Of a stretch of 64,000 nucleotides of DNA, positions 44,541 through 53,710 are shown in pieces (positions within the stretch are counted from its first letter, which is position 1; every line of letters starts with the position of its first letter). The notes beneath the pieces are model-generated. The model was not told the DNA's origin. It did not search any database and worked only from the letters and a program-made list of their open reading frames with translations. A program made the position numbers and the translations under genes. The DNA comes from Wolfiporia cocos (lineage: Eukaryota; Basidiomycota; Agaricomycetes; Polyporales; Phaeolaceae), in assembly GCA_029448655.1 (NCBI GenBank), contig JACCLO010000008.1:1302001-1366000 (forward strand). The letters run 5' to 3'.

Positions 44541-45249
44541 TGTTACGGTTATTTTTGATTTTTCGAATATCGACAGAACTCACCACTGGGCAAATACGAT
44601 ACAGGGACTTGTTGCGCAACCAACTCCCCTGGCTACTCGTGACTCTACTGGGCGCATCCCCAGTTGTACTAGTCTATGGGGCGCGTTTCACCTTTGGCAG
44701 ATCCAACTCTGCCACCGTTTCATGTTCATCGTTTGTTAGCTGATAGATGGCGTTCAACCGCCATCATTCCTATCTATCATCTCAGGAAAATCACTACATA
44801 CCTATCAAACGTTTGATACCATAGCGTAGATAGTATCGGTGACATCTGGGACGGACTCGACCCCTGAAACCCAACGTAGTATATAAACTAATGTACCTAC
44901 TGTCGAGGCTCTTCAGCTCGACCTTGTTGTATAAACAAGAAGTCTTATACTCGTTCTCACACGTAGGAAACTACGCTCAGTATTTCTCACTCGAGCAACC
45001 GAACGACTAAGTCCTGGAAGTGCACACTGACTTCTCGGACTTAGGCGAGTCTTATATTCTATTAGACTCGCACTTGAACAGATTATATCCTCTAACGCGG
45101 ATTGGATATTATACGATCTCCTAGGAACTTCACCTAGGACCTGAAGGCATCTAACGAGCATTTGCCTTGCATACGGCTATACGCCCACGTGCAGAAGAAC
45201 GATCTATATTCGCGACTCGAATATACGAACGGGTATTCGACCCGTAACA
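44541..45249 (+). repeat. 3' LTR of element A
   Basis: It is the direct repeat of 36771-37479 with the same ends. GGGAGGGGCTGA just before it is the probable polypurine tract for plus-strand priming. Confidence 0.95.
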
Positions 45250-45812
45250 GAGCTCTCAGGCACAGGTGGGAGGGATTTTTGTGGATAAGGCCTGGGGATG
45301 CACTACAAGCAAGGTACACAAAGAAGACATGGAAATCAGGCAACAGGAGAGTGATGGTGTGGGGGTGCATCACTGAGAAGGGGGTTGGGCATCTTCATCA
45401 GATCACCGGGATCATGAAAGCAACAGAATACATCAAGATACTTGATGAACAGCTTCTTGGGACTCTGAGGGACTATGGAATGTCTCCACAGTATTATTTC
45501 TTCCAGCATGATAATGATCCAAAGCATTCTGCTTGGATCACATCTGCCTGGTTGGAGAAAAATAAGCTGTGGGTGCTTCCATGGCCATCACAGAGCCCTG
45601 ATGTGAACATCATCGAGCATGTTTGGGCACATCTGAAGGCACAAGTGCAAAAAAGGGTGCCACAGCCAGGGTCTGCCAAAGCTTTATGGGAGGTTGTGCA
45701 GCAGGAATTCTTATATGGCATTGATACTGAATACATTCAGTCACTCTATTGTAGTATGCCAAAGCGTGTAGGTATGCTAAAGACAGTCAAGGGAGGGTAC
45801 ACATGCTACTAG
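45250..45812 (+). pseudogene. Tc1/mariner-type transposase, 3' fragment
   Basis: The frame includes RRVMVWGCI, FQHDNDPKHSAWI and WPSQSPDVNIIEHVWAHLK, the last two spanning the second Asp and the Glu of a DD34E catalytic triad, and ends at a stop at 45812. The first catalytic Asp and the DNA-binding half are missing because the reading frame is cut at the element A LTR. The missing half is not found on the other side of element A. Confidence 0.88.
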
Positions 45813-46075
45813 TATTAAGTTTTTTTTGGTCTTGCAGAGCACGTAGGACAGTGAATTTGGTAGATATGCTTTGGGTGCTTCCGGCGGCATTACCTAGTCT
45901 TGCAGCTCAATAACCAGAAATGCCCCCTCATCAGGGCAGTCATTCGTAGATAATACATACATTCAGTAACCTACATAGTAGCACTAAGATAAACCTCAAA
46001 GCTCTGTGGGAAGCCCCTGAAGTACCGCACGAGGCGTCTGCACAAATACTTTGGTATGTTACTGTACATGTCGCA
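45813..46075. other. Downstream flank of the transposase fragment
   Basis: These 260 bp follow the transposase stop and contain a T-rich run (45817-45828). They probably belong to the old Tc1-like element, but I cannot identify its terminal repeat. The LTR at 46076 inserted here. Confidence 0.4.
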
Positions 46076-46733
46076 TGACACAGACTTACACGGGCTGTGC
46101 GACCTGCTATAGGCAGGGGATAAACCCAAGGCCTTGCGACGAGACGGCGGCAAGTGTCACGGATATGCCCGGGGGGCTACTGTACATCCCTTTCCTATTG
46201 TTGTATGGGCGCCACTGCACGCGCGCGCGCCCCGCTCACTATACGTTTCCTCTCGGTCGCGCCCTAGTTACCTCCAAGATCACCTGACCCAGTAGGCGCG
46301 CGCTAGTCAGGCAGCGCGCGTGCCAGGTACTCACATGCTAGGTCACCATATAGTTACATGTTACGTTACTTGTACGGTCACGCTTACATTACATGCGCAC
46401 AGGCCATTACTGTAGGGCAGGCTAGATACTTAGCGTACCAACACATGTACTTATACTGCAGCGATGGGGGCTTACTCCCCCATCTTTGAGATTCTAGTCG
46501 TTTGGGCTTAGGCCCCTTTCTTATTTGCGCGTGATGCGTCTCTGCCCCGGGGGCCTCTCTTGTCGCGCTTGACTGTGTGCCGCCACCTTACGTCGCCGTT
46601 AGGAGTCCTCGGGTTGGTGCTGCCCTTGGTACAGCCGACTCGGTCACCGCTGTCGCGGTCGCACACAAGCCTCGCTAGGCACGTTAGGATTCCCCTGCAG
46701 CGCAGGTCCTCACAAACAGTAAGTTTGTGACAT

Positions 46734-46745
46734 AATCTCAAAGAT
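46734..46745 (+). promoter_or_regulatory. Self-priming site of miniature element 1
   Basis: AATCTCAAAGAT, one base inside the 5' LTR, is the exact reverse complement of ATCTTTGAGATT at 46482-46493 in the LTR. That LTR site lies about 30 bp downstream of a TATACT box and directly after the palindrome GATGGGGG-CTTACT-CCCCCATC. Confidence 0.8.
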
Positions 46746-47427
46746 ATTTTACCTCCCCCCCTTCGCCACCTGCGTTGGGGCCGAGGGTTTTCTACGTATA
46801 GGTAGCCATGGCAATGCGGCGGGGCAGCCGTCGGTAGAAGCGCCGACGGTCCGTAGTCTTACGAGCCCCCACGAAGCATTACACCAGGCGAAGCTACCAT
46901 ACGGAATGAAATACGTAAGTCCGCCCCCCATGAACAACAGGGTAGCGGGGTCAACCAGCGTAAGCCGTGTTTGAGGGCCCGCCGCCGCCATTAACCAAAT
47001 GTGCGCGCGCGTGGAGGTCTAGCGCAGCGCGGCCATACCCCTGGGCGGCAGGAGCCAAGCCAAGAACCTCTGACCTGTGGGTATGCGAAGGGGCCCGCAA
47101 GGGTTACCCAACCCCACGCCGACGGTCTCAGAGTGATGAAGGTTCAGTACGGACTACCGCGACGACGATGTCGGGATTAGGCAAGCGGAGGCACACGGGG
47201 ACGACGGGGACCCCATTTAAAAAATAACCCAGTAACCTCAGCGACGAATGCCGAACCGATACCAAAACCGCCTCCTCCGCTCTCCCACCGGTGGACGGTC
47301 CACCTGCGCGGACGCTCCCCATCTTCCGTCAAGTAAGAATGGGCCGTGCATAAATAAAGACCAAGGGATGTAGCGCCGTAGAAGCTAGGTAGAAAGTCGG
47401 GACGACTTTTTTTGAGAGGGGGGGTAA
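46746..47427 (+). other. Non-coding interior of miniature element 1
   Basis: The GC-rich interior shares long blocks with the other miniature element, for example GCAGCCGTCGGTAGAAGC, CCTTGCGGGCCCCTTCGCAT and CCACCTGCG.TGGGGCCGAGG (the second is read on the minus strand). Close to its 3' end is a hairpin, AAAGTCG-GGA-CGACTTT (47393-47409), followed by the polypurine tract. Short frames such as 46967-47227 are not conserved as protein. It probably carries RNA signals for packaging or reverse transcription. Confidence 0.7.
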
Positions 47428-48343
47428 TGTCACGGATATGCCCGGGGGGCTACTGTACATCCCTTTCCTATTGTTGTATGGGCGCCACTGCACGCGCGCG
47501 CGCCCCGCTCACTATACGTTTCCTCTCGGTCGCGCCCTAGTTACCTCCAAGATCACCTGACCCAGTAGGCGCGCGCTAGTCAGGCAGCGCGCGTGCCAGG
47601 TACTCACATGCTAGGTCACCATATAGTTACATGTTACGTTACTTGTACGGTCACGCTTACATTACATGCGCACAGGCCATTACTGTAGGGCAGGCTAGAT
47701 ACTTAGCGTACCAACACATGTACTTATACTGCAGCGATGGGGGCTTACTCCCCCATCTTTGAGATTCTAGTCGTTTGGGCTTAGGCCCCTTTCTTATTTG
47801 CGCGTGATGCGTCTCTGCCCCGGGGGCCTCTCTTGTCGCGCTTGACTGTGTGCCGCCACCTTACGTCGCCGTTAGGAGTCCTCGGGTTGGTGCTGCCCTT
47901 GGTACAGCCGACTCGGTCACCGCTGTCGCGGTCGCACACAAGCCTCGCTAGGCACGTTAGGATTCCCCTGCAGCGCAGGTCCTCACAAACAGTAAGTTTG
48001 TGACAGCAAGTCACGACGTATGTAGAGGCATTCCCTCGGAATTAGGAAATCGTCGTACAGGATACTTGCATAGTCGGACCGCTACCAGTCTAGCAGTAGA
48101 GGGCGCCCTAAGGCGAGTCGCACAACACGCAGTATAAGAAAGGAGCCAGAGGCTCAGTTGTCGAGAATCTTAGAGATGGGGAATAAGCCCCATCTCGTCG
48201 TATCTTATATACATGCATGAACTGTACGCTATGTGTCTACCCTTAAGTACTGGCCTGTGCGCAGCACCGCCCTAACAGCTGAGGTAAGTAATTACATAAG
48301 CGAGGCATGTGATACCTAATGTGACCGTAACGTGAGTACCTGA

Positions 48344-48892
48344 TGACACAAACGTACTCGTTTGTGGGACCCTGTACGACAGGGGAGTCCCTACACCCCC
48401 TACAGGGCGGTGTACAAGCCTCAAAGGCGACCGGTCGGCTGTATCCCTAGCGAGGGAACTCCTAAGGCAGCCAAGGGAGCCGGCACACAGTCAAGCAAGA
48501 GACGAAGGGCCCCCGGCCAGAGACGCACACAAGACAGAGTAAGAAAGGGGCTATGCCCAATTGTCGAGAATCTTAGGAATGGGGAGTAAGCCCACATTCC
48601 GTCGTAATATATACATGAGCGATGTGACTACTAGTACTGCCCTAAAGATGAGGCCTGTGCGCCGTATCTACTGGGTCATGTGCTAAGTGACGCTACATGT
48701 AACTACTGTGACCATAACGTGAGTACCGGAGGCGCGCGCTACCCTACAGCGCTAACCTAACGACCAGGTGACCTGCAATAACTGGGAGTGACGCTGGAGG
48801 TGGCTATGGAGTAGAGGCGCGGCGTACGCCTAGCGCCGCACGTACAACCTATAGCGAGGGAGTCTAAATTAATAAAGGAATAATTTGTGACA
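48344..48892 (-). mobile_element. Solo LTR of the miniature element 2 family, 549 bp
   Basis: It begins TGACACAAACG, ends AATAATTTGTGACA and is flanked by CCTGA (48339-48343 and 48893-48897). It closely resembles the LTRs at 51415 and 52743, sharing GGACCCTGTACGACAGGGGA and GCGGCGTACGCCTAGCGCCG. It sits inside the outer LTR 46076-49060. Confidence 0.95.
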
Positions 48893-49060
48893 CCTGAGGC
48901 GCGCGCTATCCTACAGCGCTAACCATAACAGTCAGGTGACCAACAAGCTAATGAGACGCACGAGGAGGTGGCTGAGGCTCAGAGGAGCGGCGTACGCCTA
49001 GCGCCGCCCGTATAACCTATAGCGAGGGTTGTCAGATATCCCCCTGGATATTCTGTGACA

Positions 49061-49558
49061 TCGCACACAGTATAATATCATTGACCGTGATAGTCAGATG
49101 GTGTTTGATGACTGCCCAATAGAGAATTTCCAGGGGATAAGAACTATAGGCAGTTGTTACGAGTCGACTCCTTGATGGCCATGAGGCACCCGGCACACAG
49201 AACCCGTAAAGGAGAAAATGTAATAGGCCATAGATGTTGAGCTGCTGGCTGCTTTGTTGTTCACCATCAAAAAGAGAGCAGCCATTGTCCAGATGTTGGA
49301 GAGCAAGAGTATCATTGTGGCTAGTGGTACCCCCTGGTATGCGGCCTGCCATTTGACCTTGCCTGCAATACAGTTAGTGCACAATGACAGGCTAGTACAA
49401 TTATACACACATCACTGTCCACATGTTGACATTCAAGTAACTTCACGAAATCTAATTCTGTTCCCGAGGCCACTCCCTTCCAGCTCCAGGGAACAAGACA
49501 CAGGCAGCAGCTCGTGCGCCTTCATGGACTGCAGCGGTTTGCTCTCGTTGACTACGTC
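49061..49558. other. Unassigned flank with a weak open frame
   Basis: The minus strand at 49157-49408 is open for 83 codons with hydrophobic stretches (PLATMILLLSNIWTMAALFL) that look membrane-spanning. I cannot assign it to a family. It may be a fragment of a transporter gene. Confidence 0.25.
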
Positions 49559-50033
49559 TGTTACGGGTCGAATACCCGTTTGTATATTCGAGTCACAAAT
49601 ATAGATCGTTCTTCTGCACATAGTCCAAAGGATGTATGCAAGGCAAATACTCGTTAGATGCCTTCAAGTCCTAGGTGAAGTTCCTAGGAGATCACTCAAT
49701 ATCCAATACGCATTAGAGGATATAATCTGTTTGAGTTGCAAGTCAAATAGAACATAAGACTTGCCTATGTCCGAGAAGTCAGTGTGCACTTCGAGGACTT
49801 AGTTGTTCAGGTTGCTCGAGAGGAATACTGAGTGTAGTTTCCTACGTTTGAGTATGAGTATAAGACTTCTTGTTTGTACAACAAGGTTGAGCTGAAGAGC
49901 CTCGACAGTAAGCACATGAGTTTATATACTACATTGGGTTTCAGGGGTCAAGTCTGTCCCAGATGTCACCGATACTATCTATGCTATAGTACCTAATGTT
50001 TGATAGATATGTAGTGATATATCTGAAACGATG
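49559..50033 (-). mobile_element. Element A family LTR, truncated by element D
   Basis: It starts TGTTACGGGTCGAATACCCG, the reverse complement of the element A LTR end, and follows that LTR to about the middle (CTGGGATGTCACCG-type region). It is then cut at 50034 by the LTR of element D. Its other half should lie beyond element D, outside the window. Confidence 0.85.
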
Positions 50034-50562
50034 TGACACAAACTTACTTATATTGTTGAGGCCTTTGTAGGACACGTTACAAGGGTTATAAGCAGAGGTA
50101 AAAGAGCTACTAGCTTTGGGGGCTAATAGCAGTAGTCGATAAATGAACTAGTCTGAGTCTTAGGCAACTCAGAGTACAGTATATATACATGTCTAGTAGG
50201 ACCTCTATCAGTGGGGTACAGACCCCAGACACCGTATGTACGGGCATGTGATAATAATAGACCAAGGCTGAGTAATAGCCCAGTCAGAATATGTCATCAT
50301 GCTGACACGCGATGAGTAAGACCTGTGGTAGAGTCTTGTGACGTGAAGTCAGAGTTATCTACGGATACCAATAAGATAAGGGGAATGCTATCTAGTAGAG
50401 ATAAAGATAAGATCGGGGGTCGGAACGGTATGCGTACATGTGATGGATAAGTAGTTATGGAACGTGATAAGGATAGAGCTAAGTGAGACAATTATGTAGA
50501 AATTGGAGAACGTTAGGGAAAAATATGGGAAAATAACCATTAGGTTAGGAAAATCTGTGACA
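50034..50562 (-). repeat. 3' LTR of element D, 529 bp
   Basis: A palindrome TCTGAGT-CTTAGGCA-ACTCAGA (50152-50173) precedes TATATATACATG, as in the related solo LTRs, with another stem sequence. It ends GTGACA; the internal region starts TTACCCCCTG. Confidence 0.85.
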
Positions 50563-50589
50563 TTACCCCCTGTTTAGATTTCAGTGTCC

Positions 50590-51133
50590 TTGTTATGGAT
50601 CGAATATCCGTTCAACGCAAAATAACTAAGTCGAGTTACTCAGCGTATCGAGTAGCGCACTACTTGTCGTACTCCTTCAGAGTCAGAGCGTCGATATACA
50701 AGCTGCAGGCTTAATTGCTCAAGCCTTTGAGAACGAGTATAAGATCCTTGTAATTCAACAAGGTCAAGCTGAGGAACTCGACCGGTATTTACATCAGGTT
50801 ATATACTACGATTCGTTAATTGGGGTCATAGTGTCCTTGGTACTGCTACTATTAAGTCCGTTGGGCTAACGATATAAGTCATAAAGGAGAAGTGTTGCGG
50901 TTGGGCGCAACAAAGGACGAAACATAGAACCGCTGCGGTTATACGCAGAATATCAGCTAGAACGCAATGCAAACACGGAGAGTGGGGATAGGGTTGTTAT
51001 ACATGAAACAGGGTCTACAGTTGAATGGAGGCCCCTAGAAATCGGTCGCTGGGTGCAGCGGTTGAACGCTAAGTCCTTACACACAGTGAGGCGTCAATGG
51101 GAATATTTGAGTGTACCTGGTAAAATCGTAACA
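50590..51133 (-). mobile_element. Solo LTR distantly related to element A, nested in element D
   Basis: It begins TGTTATGGATCGAATATCCG, ends ATCGTAACA and is flanked by GTCCT (50585-50589 and 51134-51138). Shared features with element A LTRs are the AAGGTCAAGCTGAG region and the GAACGAGTATAAGA block. Its 544-bp length and divergence mark it as a separate subfamily. Confidence 0.9.
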
Positions 51134-51982
51134 GTCCTCAATGAAGGGTAGTTGTGTACTAGAGCCCATTAAAGGGTTAGGTTTTGCTTGAACTACCTTC
51201 CTGTGCTGCTGAATCCTTGATTACCTCGTGCTCCTTGAGACTCATATCGCTGATATGTTTTCAGGCTGCGCTGCCATGATGTATCTCTGGATGAGATTGT
51301 TGGTGTAATAATAGTTGATCTCGTGCTCGGATGGGGTAGGGTTCGGATCCTAAATTGTGGATCATGACTTTTACTTCGCCTCGATAATCCCAGTCGATAA
51401 TTCCTCCGACTACTTGACACAGACTAACCTGTCTGTGGGACCCTGTACGACAGGGGAATCCTATAACGCAGTACAGGAAGGTGCGCGACCGCAATAGCGG
51501 TGAACTGTCGGCTGTACCCTAAGAAGGGACTCCTAGAGTCGACGTGTTGAGGCAGCGCACAGTCAAGTAAGACGAGATGGGCCCCCGGCCAGAGTCGCAC
51601 ACAGAACGAGAATAGAAAGGGGCTATGCCCAGTTGTCGAGAATCTTAGGAATGGGGAGTAAGCCCACATTCCGTCGTACTATATACACGCTAGTGTCTAC
51701 TACCGAGGCTGCCCTAAACTACTGGTCTGTGCACCATGTAACTATGGGTCATGTGCTAGGTAACGAGTATGTAACAGTGTGACCATGAGTGACAGTACCT
51801 GAGGCGCGCGCTACCCTACAGCGCTAACCGGACGAACAGGTGACCTGCAATATCTGGGAGAGACGCTGGAGGTAGCTATGGAGTAGAGGCGCGGCGTACG
51901 CCTAGCGCCGCACATACAACCTATAGCGAGGGAGTCTAAATTAATAAAGGAATAATTTGTGACATTACCCCCCCTCTCGAAA

Positions 51983-52000
51983 AACGTCGTCCCTGACGTT
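51983..52000 (-). promoter_or_regulatory. Hairpin upstream of the polypurine tract in miniature element 2
   Basis: AACGTC pairs with GACGTT around a 6-base loop (51983-51988 with 51995-52000). Miniature element 1 has AAAGTCG pairing with CGACTTT at the same place. The stems differ but pairing is kept. Confidence 0.65.
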
Positions 52001-52729
52001 CTATCTTGAATCCTACGACGCTCGCTACCTTGGTTGCTTGTTTGACTCGAGGCCCATTCCTTCTTCGCGGAGGATGGGGAGCATCCAGGAGCACGGTCCG
52101 TCCGCCGGTGGTGGAGCGAAGTGAGCTAGCCTTCAGGGAACATTGGGAGTAAACGGTGACCATCCCTGTTTCCTTACATCCCGCGACGTGAGTCGACGAG
52201 GCGTGCCAGCGGTGAGCGTATTGGTACATGTCAAAGTTCATGACTTGCGCCGACATGACTACGCGTGGCCTACCGACCTCGGGGTATGCGGTTCGCTCGT
52301 TGGTATTCGATAGTCTGTCGTGGTGGATTGCTTTCTAACCTTTGAGACCGTCGGTGTGGGGTTGGGTACCCTTGCGGGACCCTTCGCATACCCACTGGTC
52401 AAAGCTTCTTGACGATAACCCCTGCCGCCCAGGGATAATGGCTCCGCTGCACTAGACCTCCACGCATCGCATTCCCTTTGCAGGGGTGGATGGCGGGTCC
52501 TCAAACGCGGCTTACGCGAGTCGATCCCTGCTATCTTGCGTTCGAAAGAGGGCGGACTTGATTACTCACTCCTTGCGGTTGCTTTGCCTGGTGTAGCGTT
52601 TCGTGGGGGCTCGTAAGGCTACGGACCGCCGGTGCTTCTACCGACGGCTGCCCCGCCACGCTGCCATGGCAACCTGCAAGTGGAGAACCCTCGGCCCCAG
52701 CGCAGGTGGCGCCGGAGGGGAGGTAAGAT

Positions 52730-52741
52730 ATTCCTAAGATT
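52730..52741 (-). promoter_or_regulatory. Self-priming site of miniature element 2
   Basis: In sense orientation the site reads AATCTTAGGAAT, one base inside the 5' LTR. The LTR carries the exact complement in sense orientation, ATTCCTAAGATT (52969-52980), about 33 bp downstream of a TATATA box and immediately after the palindromic segment. Confidence 0.8.
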
Positions 52742-53710
52742 ATGACACAGACTAACCTGTCTGTGGGACCCTGTACGACAGGGGAATCCTATAACGCAGT
52801 ACAGGAAGGTGCGCGACCGCAATAGCGGTGAACTGTCGGCTGTACCCTAAGAAGGGACTCCTAGAGTCGACGTGTTGAGGCAGCGCACAGTCAAGTAAGA
52901 CGAGATGGGCCCCCGGCCAGAGTCGCACACAGAACGAGAATAGAAAGGGGCTATGCCCAGTTGTCGAGAATCTTAGGAATGGGGAGTAAGCCCACATTCC
53001 GTCGTACTATATACACGCTAGTGTCTACTACCGAGGCTGCCCTAAACTACTGGTCTGTGCACCATGTAACTATGGGTCATGTGCTAGGTAACGAGTATGT
53101 AACAGTGTGACCATGAGTGACAGTACCTGAGGCGCGCGCTACCCTACAGCGCTAACCGGACGACCAGGTGACCTGCAATATCTGGGAGAGACGCTGGAGG
53201 TAGCTATGGAGTAGAGGCGCGGCGTACGCCTAGCGCCGCACATACAACCTATAGCGAGGGAGTCTAAATTAATAAAGGAATAATTTGTGACACTACTATA
53301 AGACTTTTTAATGCCATGCTGGATCAACTGACGAGTTGTCCATAATGCCTGTAAGGGAATAGGATTCTTAGTCCTGTGTCAATCATTGTTGTCTTTTCTG
53401 GAAGTAGTGTTACTTCTTGTGAGGCATAGATGTCGTAGCCGGCGGAGTGTGGGGTGCCCTGTTTGGGGTATAGAGGTTCTTCGTATTTCTGGAGATTCAC
53501 GTCGACTGCGAATTCCAGATACTCTATGTTGTCTTCTACAAAGTCACCATATGGGTCACGTTTCAGCCATCTGCATTGTGATTCGAGTTCGCCTTCCTTG
53601 TAGAGGTCAGCTTGGAGCGGCCAGTCATCTGGCCATAGGTATCAATCACCAACTTTCCAGCTGGGATCATCGTTGGGTTCAGCAACATGGACGTCGTGCC
53701 GTTTAGGGTG

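Larger units (their letters stand above)
36771..45249 (+). mobile_element. Element A: Ty3/Gypsy LTR retrotransposon with dUTPase and chromodomain
   Basis: Two 709-bp LTRs (36771-37479 and 44541-45249) begin TGTTACGG and end CCGTAACA. I noticed seven differences between them, about 1%. Order inside is PBS, gag, protease, dUTPase, reverse transcriptase, RNase H, integrase, chromodomain, an overlapping zinc-knuckle ORF and the 3' LTR. The chromodomain places it with the chromoviruses. Outside bases are CACCC on the left and GAGCT on the right, so there is no target duplication, and a Tc1-like gene is cut at the right end only. This points to recombination after insertion. Gag is broken and protease/dUTPase is out of frame with the rest of pol. 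Confidence 0.95.
46155..48005 (+). mobile_element. Miniature LTR retrotransposon 1 (TRIM-like), 1851 bp
   Basis: Two LTRs of 578 bp (46155-46732 and 47428-48005), which I read as identical, enclose only 695 bp. The flanking duplication is GCAAG (46150-46154, 48006-48010). A self-complementary primer site follows the first LTR and a polypurine tract (GAGAGGGGGGG) precedes the second. The interior has no convincing coding frame and is homologous to the interior of the element at 51415. It must depend on proteins from another element. Identical LTRs indicate a very recent insertion. Confidence 0.95.
46076..49060 (-). mobile_element. Solo LTR carrying two younger insertions
   Basis: The outer LTR begins TGACACAGACTTAC (46076), ends ATTCTGTGACA (49060) and is flanked by TCGCA on both sides (46071-46075, 49061-49065). 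Removing the miniature element (46155-48005) and the solo LTR (48344-48892), each with one target copy, leaves 575 bp. Its palindrome GAGATGGGG-AATAAG-CCCCATCTC lies at 48173-48196. Confidence 0.92.
51415..53292 (-). mobile_element. Miniature LTR retrotransposon 2 (TRIM-like), 1878 bp
   Basis: LTRs of 550 bp (51415-51964 and 52743-53292) differ at only one position that I noticed (GACGAACAGG against GACGACCAGG). They enclose 778 bp, and the target duplication is CTACT (51410-51414, 53293-53297). A polypurine tract complement (TTACCCCCCCCTCTCG) next to 51964 and the primer site next to 52743 set the orientation as minus. The GC-rich interior is homologous to that of miniature element 1 although their LTRs differ strongly. 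It interrupts the element D dUTPase and is very young. Confidence 0.96.
51190..53455 (-). pseudogene. dUTPase of element D, split by miniature element 2
   Basis: On the minus strand about 53444-53424 encodes motif 1 (AGYDIYASQE) followed by TTMIDTG. After the nested element, 51414-51190 encodes motif 3 (VVGGIIDWDYRGEVKVMIHN), a damaged motif 4 region (RARDQLL) and, in another frame, motif 5 (RGNQGFSSTG). The enzyme would hydrolyse dUTP and limit uracil in the cDNA. It lies after the integrase chromodomain, just before the 3' LTR. Confidence 0.85.

Noticed and set aside
46967..47227. An 86-codon frame in miniature element 1 and an 81-codon frame at 52259-52504 in miniature element 2
   Set aside because: They overlap homologous DNA, but the frames are not preserved between the two copies and nothing in them looks like a protein family.
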